Of a DNA stretch of 60,889 bases, positions 26,843 to 35,053 are shown one piece after another. Position 1 is the stretch's first letter. The number at the start of each line of letters is the position of its first letter. The notes beneath the pieces were generated by a model. That model searched no databases. It saw nothing but the letters and a program-made list of their open reading frames with translations, and was not told where the DNA came from. Location of the stretch: the NCBI RefSeq assembly GCF_002198715.1, contig NZ_MWLK01000035.1, positions 1-60,889 of the forward strand, read 5' to 3'. Origin of the DNA: Rhodomicrobium sp. R_RK_3 (GTDB lineage Bacteria; Pseudomonadota; Alphaproteobacteria; Rhizobiales; Rhodomicrobiaceae). The position numbers were made by a program, and so were the translations under genes.

Positions 26843-28075
26843 ATGGGGATCGAGGCGCGACAAACGGGAGTTCTGGCTCTGCTGGCGGCCGGACGGCGCG
26901 GCGCGGCGCGAAGGCCCGCATGGCTGGCCGCGCCCCTCGCCACGGTGTTCGGGTGGCGGGCGGCCGAGGCTGCGGCAGCCGTTCCAAGCGCTCGCGTCAT
27001 CATCGGCACCACCAACGGCCCGGTCGATGTGCTGCTGCTTACGCCGGAGGCAACCGATCAGTCGGTCATGTGCATCGGCGGCGAAACCGACCAAACCGGG
27101 GTCAGCGGCCAATATCATGCCTTCACCGACCGGCGCACCGGCATCATCGGCAAGTTGTTCCAGCAATCCGCCTTCCGGATGGACGTCTCCGCCGGCATCG
27201 ATACCGGGACGAGCTGGCAGCTCGGCGCTTTCGCGGCGCACGCGCTGTTCGCCGCCGGGCGTCTCGAACAGGGGCTGGCGCGCGGCGCGCCGCCCGTTGC
27301 CGCCATCTGGGCGAGCGGCGCGGTGCGTGTCGCGGACGGCGCCGTCCGGCCGGTCGAGTTCCTGGCGGAGAAGCTGACCGCCTCGATCGCGGCATTGTCG
27401 GAGCATAGCGGCCAGGGTCGGCGGGCGATCGCGCTGGTGCCGTCTGAGAATGCCGGCGAGATCGGCGGCGCGCTGGCCGAGGCGCTGCTGCGGCACGGCA
27501 TCGAGGTCAGGCCGGTCTCGCATATTCGCGAGGTGCTGGAGGCGCTGTCCCTGCCCGGACGCGGCCGCTCGCGCTCGCCGGGCTGGCTGGTCCTGGTCGG
27601 CATCGCCATTGCCGGCGGCTTGTTGGCGCTATCGCTCCGCATCGCCAGCGCCCCCGCGATCTTCGAGCCGCTGCCTTTCAACCCCCAGTCCGATCCCAGC
27701 TTCAGTTGCGCGCGCTATCTGCGTGCGAATCCGCTGCAAACCTCGAGCGGCCGCAGCCCGGAGGGCGATCTGATGTGCCACGACCCGCAGACCGCCGCCG
27801 TCGACAAGAAAATGGGCGAGGCCTATCGCGAGCTCCAGGCGCTGTTGCCGCAGGAGGAAAAAGAGGCGCTGCAAAAGGTCGAGCATCAGGAATGGCGGCG
27901 ATGGCGCGACCGGCGCTGCGGCATCACCTGGGAGAATCTGGAGCCCAAGATCCTGCTCAACATCCAATGCCTGATCGGCGAGAACCTCGCCCGCCAGCAT
28001 GAATATGAAGAACGGATCAAGATCCAGCGCGCCAAGCCCTCGATCCGGCCAAACCTTTCGCCGCCGCTGCAATGA
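26843..28075 (+). CDS. Membrane protein: Lon-like (S16-like) domain, TM helix, LprI/DUF1311 domain
   Basis: 410 residues from ATG 26843 (GAGGG upstream). Residues 50-236 follow the order of the Lon proteolytic domain: TGTSWQLGAFAAHALFAAGR (S124 at the catalytic-Ser position), WASGAVRVADGAVRPVEFLA then EKL (K177 at the catalytic-Lys position), RAIALVPSENAGEI, and GIEVRPVSHIREVLEAL. A membrane helix spans 247-267. Residues 288-388 match LprI/DUF1311: SCARYL, LMCHDPQTAAVDKKMGEAYR, LPQEEKEALQKVEHQEWRRW, CGITW, with Cys 289, 312, 359 and 376. The Lon-like half would be cytoplasmic and the inhibitor-like half periplasmic. This combination is unfamiliar to me. Confidence 0.65.
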   Translation: MGIEARQTGVLALLAAGRRGAARRPAWLAAPLATVFGWRAAEAAAAVPSARVIIGTTNGPVDVLLLTPEATDQSVMCIGGETDQTGVSGQYHAFTDRRTGIIGKLFQQSAFRMDVSAGIDTGTSWQLGAFAAHALFAAGRLEQGLARGAPPVAAIWASGAVRVADGAVRPVEFLAEKLTASIAALSEHSGQGRRAIALVPSENAGEIGGALAEALLRHGIEVRPVSHIREVLEALSLPGRGRSRSPGWLVLVGIAIAGGLLALSLRIASAPAIFEPLPFNPQSDPSFSCARYLRANPLQTSSGRSPEGDLMCHDPQTAAVDKKMGEAYRELQALLPQEEKEALQKVEHQEWRRWRDRRCGITWENLEPKILLNIQCLIGENLARQHEYEERIKIQRAKPSIRPNLSPPLQ

Positions 28076-28114
28076 CCGCCGGACTCAGATGAGCCAGTGG
28101 AAAATCTTTGTGAT

Positions 28115-28678
28115 CTAATTTCGCCAGACGATGGTGATGCCGGTTGCGGGGTCCTTCAACATGCGGACGATTACGGCATGCGCCTCCTTCGCGGTGTCGA
28201 GCAGCAATTGCACCCGGCCGTCCACCCCCGGCGCATCGATCGGCAGCATGACGCCGAACTCCCGGTCAGGCGCCTCGATGATAAGACAGCCGGCTTCGCG
28301 CCGCCGGTCCGCGCTGGCGATCACCACATAAACTTGCTCAGGCCGCGCATTCGAGGCCGACAGCCGGATCGACCCGCCCGGCGAAAAGCGCTCGGTGACG
28401 TCAGGACTCGACGCGGCCGCCGCCAGCCGGCCGATTTCCAGCGCGCGGCCCGATGCGACCAGATCCGCTTTCAGGGCGAGGTAATCCGCGCGCAGCCGCC
28501 GGTCGCTGAACAGCAGGGCCTGCTGATCCGGCGCAAGCGAACCGCCCTGGCCTGTGAGCATGCCGTAAAGATCGGCAAAAGCCGGGCGTCGCCGGGCGTC
28601 TGCGGTCTCGCCCTCGAGCGAGCGCGCGACGAATAAATCCTCGGCTCGCTGCACAATGGCGGGGTCGGTGATCGACAT
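28115..28678 (-). CDS. Unknown protein (187 aa)
   Basis: Starts MSITDPAIVQRAEDLFVARS, without a signal peptide or membrane segment. The N-terminal half is helical and the C-terminal half beta-rich (QVYVVIASADRRREAGCLII, VQLLLDTAKEAHAVIVRMLK). No family was recognised. It is convergent with the Lon-like/LprI gene (40 bp apart) and divergent from the 591-residue orphan. The reading frame and GC pattern look coding. It could be a small sensor or immunity-like partner, but nothing in the sequence proves a role. Confidence 0.6.
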   Translation of the reverse strand: MSITDPAIVQRAEDLFVARSLEGETADARRRPAFADLYGMLTGQGGSLAPDQQALLFSDRRLRADYLALKADLVASGRALEIGRLAAAASSPDVTERFSPGGSIRLSASNARPEQVYVVIASADRRREAGCLIIEAPDREFGVMLPIDAPGVDGRVQLLLDTAKEAHAVIVRMLKDPATGITIVWRN

Positions 28679-28824
28679 CAGGGATGCGCTTTCAGGTTCA
28701 ACCTCGACTGTATAAGGATTGGCGCTTGCCTTCCAGCGGTGGCATGGCCGCCGGACGGGGTGATTGACCTTTTCTTCGGGTTTGATGCATTTTTCATAAG
28801 ATGCGGGTGTGTTGGGGGCGGGTC

Positions 28825-30600
28825 ATGGGTGCGCCGGTTTTCGGCAGCGTGTCGGCCGAATTGACCGAAGCCATCGCAATGATGGCCGAGCGGACCACGC
28901 GGACCGGCGAGCCCTGGTGTCCGCCGCGCGTTTCGGCCGCGATCCGCCGCGCCATCATCGACCGCAGCGAGGATCTGGGGCGTTATGTCCACCAGTCGAT
29001 GCGCTTTGCGCGGCTGGCCGCCCTGTGCGCGCCGCGCGGCTATGTGGATTTCCTGTACGGCGCGGTTCCGGCCCTCCGTGCCGAGGCCTTCCGCACCGCA
29101 ATCCGCGCGGCGGGCGCGTGCGGAACGCCAACCGCCCCTGCCTTGCGGATCGGTCAGGACGGCATTGTCCTGCTCGAGCCCGCGATGGCCACCCGCAACG
29201 GCGCCGGTTTCGAAATCGCTTATGCGCAGATGCCGGCTTTGGCGGCCTTTCTGGATGTGCTGCACAATACGCTCGGCTATGCCGAGATCGCCGGTCTGCT
29301 GGCGCCGATCACGGGCCTCCGCGCCGAGCCGGCAGCCGCCGATGAGGTCACCCGGCTCGTCCGCTCACGGCTGAATGGCTGGCTGTCGCCACGTCTGGAG
29401 GCGGCGCACCGGCGGGAGCAGGCCAAGCGCATCCACGAATTTCTGGCCCATCGCCAGGCCGTCCTGCCCGAGGCGATCGACGATGGCATGATCTTCGACT
29501 TCTGGCTGGCGAGGGCCGGTTTCTGGCGCGGGCGCATGGACAGCGAGGCGGTGGACCGCGCCAAGCTGGAAAAGCTGGCGCGGGACGAGGGCTTCCGGGT
29601 GTTCCGCTCGGCCGCCCGGCTCATGCTCCGCTATCGCCAGGCCCTGCTCGATGCCGTCGCCGAGCGGCGCATGGGCAGCGCGCAAAGCCTCACCCGCTCG
29701 GCGGATGGCGAGGATGACCGGACGACGATCGAGATCGCGGATGGCGCGCCGCTCGAACCGGTGGAGCCCTGGATCTCGCCGCTCGCCGAGCTTGCGAGGC
29801 CGCCGGCCAACCGGATCAAATGGCTGACGGCCCGGGAAACGCGCCATCTGCGCAACTATCTCGGTATGCCGCCCGAGACCGCCGCCGGACCGGATCCGGA
29901 CGAGGAGGAAAGCCAGGGCGGCATCTTCGAGCGCGCCGCCTTCGATCTGGCCTTCAGCCGCACGCTGCTCCGCGTCGACGTGCTGGGCGGAATGCAGGCC
30001 GACCTCATCGCCCGGCTGAAAAAACGCATGCCGCCGGCCGAAGCGCTCGAAGCGGCGCGCCCCTGCGTCACCGGCGACAGCTACCGCGAGGCAGCCGGCG
30101 TGTATGCCGAGACGCGCGATCAGCTTCGTCTCGAAGGGCTGGCGGCGCTGGACATTCTCGGCAGCGGGGGCGATGCCGCAGCGATGCTGCTGGCGGAGCA
30201 TTTCGGCGGGGTGGATGCGGCGGCGGCGCTGGGTGGTGCACCGGCGGATCGCTGCGAGATCGGCTCGAAGCTCGCAACACTGTTCAGCGGTGCCGCCGTT
30301 GGAGATACGGCCGTCACAGCGCTTCTCGCCGAAGCCCGGCGCAGCCGCGCCCGCGTCAACCGCGACGGCTTCCGCAAACAGGACCTGGCCGATGGCGCCG
30401 CAACGCTCGCCTACCGCGCTTCCGTGATGCCGCTGATTGCCCTCCACCGCGCGCTGGGTCGCCTCTGCGACCGGTTGGGGGGCGCGCCCTTCCTGGAGGA
30501 GGCGGAGGCCGATCGCGATCGGTTTCTTGCTGGCCTGGAATTGATCTACGGGCAGGCTAACACAAATTTCGCGGCCGACATTCTCAGGCCAAGTGATTGA
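28825..30600 (+). CDS. Large unknown cytoplasmic protein (591 aa)
   Basis: The ATG at 28825 follows GGGGGCGGGTC. The protein is strongly helical and Ala/Arg-rich, with no signal peptide or membrane helix. Landmarks are a SRLNGWLSPRLEAAHRREQA helical region (about 185-205), FDFWLARAGFWRGRMDSEAV, an acidic linker around residue 355, and a helical C-terminus ending near YGQANTNFAADILRP. I cannot place it in a family. Its 3' end lies about 150 bp before the DUF1906 gene on the same strand, so cotranscription is possible. Confidence 0.65.
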   Translation: MGAPVFGSVSAELTEAIAMMAERTTRTGEPWCPPRVSAAIRRAIIDRSEDLGRYVHQSMRFARLAALCAPRGYVDFLYGAVPALRAEAFRTAIRAAGACGTPTAPALRIGQDGIVLLEPAMATRNGAGFEIAYAQMPALAAFLDVLHNTLGYAEIAGLLAPITGLRAEPAAADEVTRLVRSRLNGWLSPRLEAAHRREQAKRIHEFLAHRQAVLPEAIDDGMIFDFWLARAGFWRGRMDSEAVDRAKLEKLARDEGFRVFRSAARLMLRYRQALLDAVAERRMGSAQSLTRSADGEDDRTTIEIADGAPLEPVEPWISPLAELARPPANRIKWLTARETRHLRNYLGMPPETAAGPDPDEEESQGGIFERAAFDLAFSRTLLRVDVLGGMQADLIARLKKRMPPAEALEAARPCVTGDSYREAAGVYAETRDQLRLEGLAALDILGSGGDAAAMLLAEHFGGVDAAAALGGAPADRCEIGSKLATLFSGAAVGDTAVTALLAEARRSRARVNRDGFRKQDLADGAATLAYRASVMPLIALHRALGRLCDRLGGAPFLEEAEADRDRFLAGLELIYGQANTNFAADILRPSD

Positions 30601-30754
30601 ATTTACGCGATTGAATTGCCGCGTCCTCCCGCCTGGACCGGCAGGCCCTCCGCCGACGCTTAGAAAAATGCGCAATGCCCGAAGTGGTGACTTCAGCAGG
30701 GGCATTGCCCGAAACGGGCCGCGTCCTCGTCAATCGATAAGAAGCGAAATTCAT

Positions 30755-31843
30755 ATGCGAAAATGGAAACGTAAAGCGATGTTCATGAGCCGCCGCAGTT
30801 TTCTCAATCGCCTGGGGGCCGGCGCCGCGGCGCTCGCCCTGCAGCCTCCTCGCATCCCTGCCTTTGCCGGCCCGAGCGGCGCGCCGGGCGCCATCAAGAT
30901 TATCGACAGCGCGCGCGACGTCAGCGATCAGGCTGGCCTGATCCGCTATGCCGGCATATCGACCGTCATCCGCTATTACGCCCGGAATGACGGCCAATGG
31001 CCGGGCAAGGTCCTGTCCCCGACGGAGCGGGCGGTGCTCGAAGAGCACGGTCTATCCCTTGCCGTCATCTTCCAGCACAACAATTCGAACCCGCTCAACT
31101 TCATGGATGGCGAGAAGAAAAAACTCGACGCGCAATGGGCGCTCACCCATGCGGAGCGGGTCGGCCAGCCGAAGGGCACACCGATCTATTTCGGCGCCGA
31201 CTTTAACCTGAGGCCGGAGCACGAGGACGCCGTCAAAGCCTATTTCGAGTACGTCGCCTCCGCCTTGGCGGGCAAAGGCTACGAGGTCGGCATTTACGGC
31301 TGCGGCGCCGCATGCGCGTTGGTTGGCGGCATCGCGCAATATTTCTGGCTATCGGCATCCGTCGGCTATGCGGGAAGCTCCAGTTTCTACAATTCCGGCG
31401 ATTGGCATCTGTTTCAGAACAAGATCGAATTGCCAAAGCCCTATGCCAGCCAGCGCCCCGAGAAAAAAGCAGACCGCGTCATCGACACGGATGTCTTGAA
31501 TGACCGCTTCGAATATTTCGGCCAATGGCGCACCGACGGGACGCCGGTCGTTCATTCAAAGGCGCAGTCTGCGGCCATTCTGGCGCTCCGGGCTTTTGTG
31601 ACCACCGCCCCGAATGCGGTCCTCTACAAGCGGCGCTCCGGAACATGGGAGGCCACCGGGAAGACGATCGACTATGCGAGAAATGTCAGACTTCTCGGGA
31701 GGAGGGGCGACTATGTGGCTTTATCCCTGGATGAAGGCGACGACGTTCAGGGCTATTGCCGGGCATCCGACCTAAGCTGCAATCTTGGCAAGATGCCGCC
31801 CTATTCCGACAAGACACAAGGCGCGGAGCTGGCCTGTGAGTGA
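30755..31843 (+). CDS. Tat-exported DUF1906 (Rv2525c-like) glycoside-hydrolase-like protein
   Basis: 362 residues from ATG 30755 (30779 and 30785 are alternatives). A twin-arginine motif, SRRSFLNRLG, precedes a hydrophobic run. The core (about 45-260) is a TIM-barrel-like DUF1906/GH25-like domain: KIIDSARDVSDQAGLIRYAG, STVIRYYARN, GLSLAVIFQHNNSN, GTPIYFGADFNL, GYEVGIYGCGAACALV and WHLFQNKIE. A C-terminal SH3-like stretch (YKRRSGTWEATGKTIDYARN, VALSLDEGDDVQGYCRASD) follows. Relatives are thought to act on or near the cell envelope. It is the last gene of the wall-directed cluster, followed by a hairpin at 31886-31910. Confidence 0.75.
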   Translation: MRKWKRKAMFMSRRSFLNRLGAGAAALALQPPRIPAFAGPSGAPGAIKIIDSARDVSDQAGLIRYAGISTVIRYYARNDGQWPGKVLSPTERAVLEEHGLSLAVIFQHNNSNPLNFMDGEKKKLDAQWALTHAERVGQPKGTPIYFGADFNLRPEHEDAVKAYFEYVASALAGKGYEVGIYGCGAACALVGGIAQYFWLSASVGYAGSSSFYNSGDWHLFQNKIELPKPYASQRPEKKADRVIDTDVLNDRFEYFGQWRTDGTPVVHSKAQSAAILALRAFVTTAPNAVLYKRRSGTWEATGKTIDYARNVRLLGRRGDYVALSLDEGDDVQGYCRASDLSCNLGKMPPYSDKTQGAELACE

Positions 31844-31885
31844 CCTCTGAATTGGACCACCTTTGCGAGATATCTCCGCTGCGAG

Positions 31886-31910
31886 CGCCCTCTCCTCCAC
31901 GGAGAGGGCG
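31886..31910. terminator. Perfect hairpin, first member of the extragenic palindrome family
   Basis: CGCCCTCTCC-TCCAC-GGAGAGGGCG is a perfect 10-bp stem with a 5-nt loop, between the convergent DUF1906 and hipA genes. It has the core sequence of the dispersed CCCTCTCC repeats further right. It could stop transcription from both sides, although no T-run follows. Confidence 0.5.
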
Positions 31911-31971
31911 CGATGCGCCAATCACGGCGTTCCTCCGCAGTTTGCGAAGACCTCCGCGATAACCCCGCGTG

Positions 31972-33276
31972 TCACACCGCAAGCCGCTCAAGGCGAGCCT
32001 TGAAGCCGCCGGTGATCGAGGCGGCGATCTGCTCGGGAAAATCGGCCGGCAGGGCTTGCTCGACCTTAGCCAACGCTTTGGGCGCAAGGCGGTGGAGATC
32101 GGCGAAGATCTCCTCGAGGATGGGCGCGGCGACGCCGGCTTGCGCGGCGCTCTGGGCGAAATGCCGGGGCATGATCCTATGGATCGCATAATGCCGGCTA
32201 GCGCCGACGGCCATGGCGAGCTTCATCTTGGTGCGCGGGATCTGCCCGGCATCCGCGCTCGGCTGCGCGGAAATCACGTCATAGAGCGGCGTGATGCGAA
32301 AGCGCCCGCCCGGCGAGAGAAACAGGCTGAAATTCTTGGCGTGGCCGTCCGTCGCCCCCAGCAGCCAGAACACCACGATCGCCTTGAGGAACTGCCGCTG
32401 ATCGTCTTCCGGCGTATCGCTGCCTTTGAGCAGGTTCAAAATGGCCGCGATGCCCGGGCCGCCCTCATTCTCATATTTGAGCGTCGGCGGCACCGACAGG
32501 GCCTGGCAGCAATCCTCCTGCGGCAGGCGCAGCAAGCGCTTGTCCTTGGTCCAGCGGCGGTCGAAGCGTTGGACGACCAGCACATTCCTGCCCCCGAATC
32601 TCGCCAGTTCGGCTTCGGCGCTGGGCAGGCCGAGCGCGGCGGTGAGCCTGAGGCAGAAAAACTCGTTCTCGACGCTGTGGGTCAGGTCGAGCCCGTTGGG
32701 CAGGCGGCCGATGCTCGGCTTGAGAATATGCGTCGTCGCCGTGGTCCCGAGCGGCTTGTGCCAGCGCTTTTTCCAGTAGAGCAGCGCGGTCTTTTCCTGC
32801 GCGCCGGCGATCGAGATGCGAAAATCCTGGTCGTCGCCGAGGCCGAGCGGGGCGGTTGTGAGGTTGTCCAGCATCGCGCCGATCTCCGCGTCGCCAACCG
32901 GCTTGCCGGCGATCGCGCCCGCCGAGTCCGGTTCCTCGCCCTCGGGGAGGAATTGCAGCGCCCCGACGCAGTCCCGTCCGACCGCCGTCAGCAGGCTATA
33001 GGCATCGGTGCCCTGGGCCTGCATGCGCTCCGCCAGCCGGCGGCGGATGGCATCGCTGTCGGGCAGCAGATTGTCGAACACGGCGATGACGGGCGCGCCG
33101 ATATAGCGGTCCTCACGCAGCGGCAGCGACAGGGAGACCGGCAAGGCGTGCTCCCAGTCGAGCCAGGCGCGGTCATAGTGGAAATCGACGGCGCCGCTCG
33201 TAAGCCGGTTGAGCCGGCCGACGAGCCGGCTGTTGAGATACACGTCCAGCGGTATATGCCGGCGCGCGCGGGGCAT
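31972..33276 (-). CDS. hipA: HipA-type serine/threonine kinase toxin
   Basis: This 434-residue protein has the HipA N1 domain (VYLNSRLVGRLNRLTSGAVD, DRYIGAPVIAVFDNLLPDSD) and the kinase core: ISIAGAQEKTALLY (ATP-binding), THILKPSIGRLPNGLD (ATP-binding Lys), ENEFFCLRLTAALGLP, VLVVQRFDRRW, LLGATDGHAKNFSLF (catalytic Asp and Asn) and ITPLYDVISAQP (DxD-equivalent metal site). E. coli HipA inactivates glutamyl-tRNA synthetase by phosphorylation. The start overlaps the hipB stop (TGATG). The active-site residues appear intact. Confidence 0.9.
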   Translation of the reverse strand: MPRARRHIPLDVYLNSRLVGRLNRLTSGAVDFHYDRAWLDWEHALPVSLSLPLREDRYIGAPVIAVFDNLLPDSDAIRRRLAERMQAQGTDAYSLLTAVGRDCVGALQFLPEGEEPDSAGAIAGKPVGDAEIGAMLDNLTTAPLGLGDDQDFRISIAGAQEKTALLYWKKRWHKPLGTTATTHILKPSIGRLPNGLDLTHSVENEFFCLRLTAALGLPSAEAELARFGGRNVLVVQRFDRRWTKDKRLLRLPQEDCCQALSVPPTLKYENEGGPGIAAILNLLKGSDTPEDDQRQFLKAIVVFWLLGATDGHAKNFSLFLSPGGRFRITPLYDVISAQPSADAGQIPRTKMKLAMAVGASRHYAIHRIMPRHFAQSAAQAGVAAPILEEIFADLHRLAPKALAKVEQALPADFPEQIAASITGGFKARLERLAV

Positions 33277-33527
33277 CAGAAAATATCCTCGATCTCGGCG
33301 GGCGCGGCTTTCGAGCGCGGCCGGACGACGAATTCCAGATCGAGCGCCGCCAGCACATCGCAAAGCGTGCGAAGCTGAGTGCCGGGCTCGCCGCTCTCTA
33401 CCGCCGAGACCGTCGCCTGCCGGATCTGAACGCGCTTGCCCAGCGCCGTCTGGCTGAGGCCGAGCTTGCGCCGTCGCCGCCTGATGGCGTCGCCGATCTG
33501 CTTGGGGGTGCGGGCGATCTGGTCCAT
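33276..33527 (-). CDS. hipB: HipB-type antitoxin
   Basis: This 83-residue XRE/Cro-type HTH protein (IGDAIRRRRRKLGLSQTALG, KRVQIRQATVSAVESGEPGT) has a short C-terminal tail, as expected for HipB. It precedes hipA in a translationally coupled operon. As a dimer it should bind the four palindromes just upstream and repress the operon with HipA as corepressor. Confidence 0.9.
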   Translation of the reverse strand: MDQIARTPKQIGDAIRRRRRKLGLSQTALGKRVQIRQATVSAVESGEPGTQLRTLCDVLAALDLEFVVRPRSKAAPAEIEDIF

Positions 33528-33554
33528 GACGGAACTCCATTGGATCCGTCATGA

Positions 33555-33651
33555 TATACGCCCTGGCGGATAAATTTCAATATACGCGAGAACGTATATT
33601 TTGTTTTATACGACTGAGCGTATAAATTTAGAATATGCGCTGTAGCGTATT
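33555..33651. promoter_or_regulatory. Array of four HipB operators
   Basis: Four inverted repeats of the form TATACG-N6-CGTATA lie upstream of hipB: 33555-33572 (TATACG/CGGATA), 33580-33599 (ATATACG/CGTATAT, perfect), 33605-33626 (TTTATACG/CGTATAAA, perfect) and 33632-33651 (AATATGCG/CGTATT). Their centres are spaced 26, 26 and 27 bp apart, i.e. about 2.5 helical turns, suggesting alternating-face cooperative binding. The AT-rich block also contains the hip promoter. Confidence 0.7.
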
Positions 33652-33695
33652 TTTGGGGGGCGGCGACTCTCGGCCTTCAGCTCGCCGCAGACCAG

Positions 33696-33712
33696 CCCTC
33701 TCCCACGGGAGA
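33696..33712. repeat. Left half of an extragenic palindrome split by the IS5 element
   Basis: CCCTCTCCCACGGGAGA is the palindromic core of the dispersed repeat. It ends just before the left IS end, and the repeat resumes at 34848 with TTCTCCACGGGGAGAGGG. The IS element therefore inserted within or between repeat arms. Confidence 0.6.
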
Positions 33713-33713
33713 C

Positions 33714-34847
33714 CTTTGCGTAAGTCGATTTTGGTTGAGTGATGGCTTGCGAGGCTCTGATTCGGAGGCGGGTGATGCACAAGCAGGTTGGACAGCGGGG
33801 CTTTGTCGATCAGCTTTTGGAGCAGCGCAGCGCCCGCAAGGCGCATCTGGCGCGGATCGCGTCGCTGATCGACTGGGCGGCGATCGATCGGCTGGCCGCT
33901 CCGATCTACGCCAGCCAGACCGGTCGCCCGAGCTACCCGCCGCTGGTCATGATCAAGGCGTTGCTTCTGGCCCAATGGTACGGCCTGTCCGATCCCGGAC
34001 TGGAGGAAGCACTCGACGACACGCTGTCGTTCCGGGCTTTTGCCGGCCTCTCGCTGCAGGATGCGGTCCCCGACCATTCCACGATCTGCCGCTTCCGCCA
34101 GCAATTGCAGCAGCATAACTTGAGCGAGGCGATCTTTTGTGAGGTCGGCCGGCAGCTGGAAGCGCGTAATCTGATCGTCAAGCGCGGCACCCTGATCGAT
34201 GCCACGCTGATCGAGGCGCAAGCGGCAAAGCCGGGCTTCGACCAGGGCCGGGCGGCCACCAGCACCGTCGACAAAGATGCCGATTGGACGCGCAAAGCCG
34301 GCAAATCCCATTTCGGCTACAAGGCCCACATCGCCGTCGACCAGCATAGCGGCCTGATCCGGAAGGCCATTCTCACCCCGGCAAGCGTCAATGACAGCGA
34401 GGTTGCCGACGCGCTGATCCTTGGCGATGAGGGCGCCGTCTATGCGGACAAGGCCTATGAGCAGCGCGGGCGCCGCCAGCGGCTGAAGGGGCTCGGTATC
34501 AAAGACCGGATCATGCACCGCAGCCACAAGAACCAGACCGGGCTGCCGCGCTGGCAGCGCCGCCGTAACCGGCTGATTGCTCCGATCCGCGCCGCCATAG
34601 AGCGGGTGTTCGGCACGCTGAAGCGCAGCTATGACTACCGGCGGGTGCGCTTCTTCGACCTCGCCAGAAATGCCGTCGATCTGAACTTGCTCTGCGTCGC
34701 CTTCAACCTCCGAAAGGCTGCGGCGATGTGGGGATGACGCCCGCTGAAGCTGGGAAGGCCGGCCGGCAGTGCCGGCCGCGGAAGCCTACCCAGTCGCAAA
34801 GACCCCGCCAAACGCTTTCGGGCCAAGCGCTGGCGACTTACGCAACC
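33714..34847 (+). mobile_element. Complete IS5-family insertion sequence
   Basis: The transposase gene is flanked by matching ends: TTGCGTAAGTCG at 33716-33727 and its exact reverse complement at 34834-34845. The inner bases diverge. No clear target duplication longer than 2 bp can be read (CC on both outer sides is possible). Intact ends and an uninterrupted transposase suggest a recent, potentially active element. Confidence 0.75.
33775..34737 (+). CDS. IS5-family transposase
   Basis: 320 residues from ATG 33775, which has GGAGG six bases upstream; GTG 33739 and ATG 33742 are longer options. The DDE domain is complete: GTLIDATLIEAQ (first Asp), AVYADKAYEQRG (second Asp), and RNRLIAPIRAAIERVFGTLK with SYDYRRVRFF (Glu and the YREK-like region). 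The N-terminal DUF772-type domain (SYPPLVMIKALLLAQWYGLS) is present. It is unrelated in detail to the IS5 remnant near 18 kb. Confidence 0.9.
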   Translation: MHKQVGQRGFVDQLLEQRSARKAHLARIASLIDWAAIDRLAAPIYASQTGRPSYPPLVMIKALLLAQWYGLSDPGLEEALDDTLSFRAFAGLSLQDAVPDHSTICRFRQQLQQHNLSEAIFCEVGRQLEARNLIVKRGTLIDATLIEAQAAKPGFDQGRAATSTVDKDADWTRKAGKSHFGYKAHIAVDQHSGLIRKAILTPASVNDSEVADALILGDEGAVYADKAYEQRGRRQRLKGLGIKDRIMHRSHKNQTGLPRWQRRRNRLIAPIRAAIERVFGTLKRSYDYRRVRFFDLARNAVDLNLLCVAFNLRKAAAMWG

Positions 34848-34980
34848 TTCTCCACGGGGAGAGGGCGGCGCGCGAAGCGTGCCGGGTGAGGGGGTAATGC
34901 CTCTCCGTGAGGCGACGTCGTGGTCCTACCGATAGGGATTACCCCCTCACCCCAAACGTCTCCCCATGGGAGAGGGAGTC
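34848..34980. repeat. Composite extragenic palindromic repeat
   Basis: It consists of CTCCACGGGGAGAGGGCGG, then GCGCGAAGCGTGCCGGGTGA, GGGGG, a GATAGGGATT spacer, and ACCCCCTCACCCC...TCTCCCCATGGGAGAGGG. The same order of blocks, with small changes, occurs at 48455-48560 and 58848-58960. It occupies the gap between the IS element and the sulfate adenylyltransferase gene; there is no gene here. Confidence 0.7.
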
Positions 34981-35053
34981 CGGCTGCGGATTGGGCTAGA
35001 GGGTGGACCCCGGCGGCGGGGCGGCCGAGACCGCCCGCACCCTAAGGGCGGAG

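Noticed and set aside
29365-30705. 446-codon open frame on the minus strand
   Set aside because: Antisense to the 591-residue orphan. The plus-strand frame is longer, has a better start and a more protein-like composition, although neither has a recognised family.
31969-33378. 469-codon open frame on the plus strand
   Set aside because: Antisense shadow of hipA and part of hipB; no recognisable motif.
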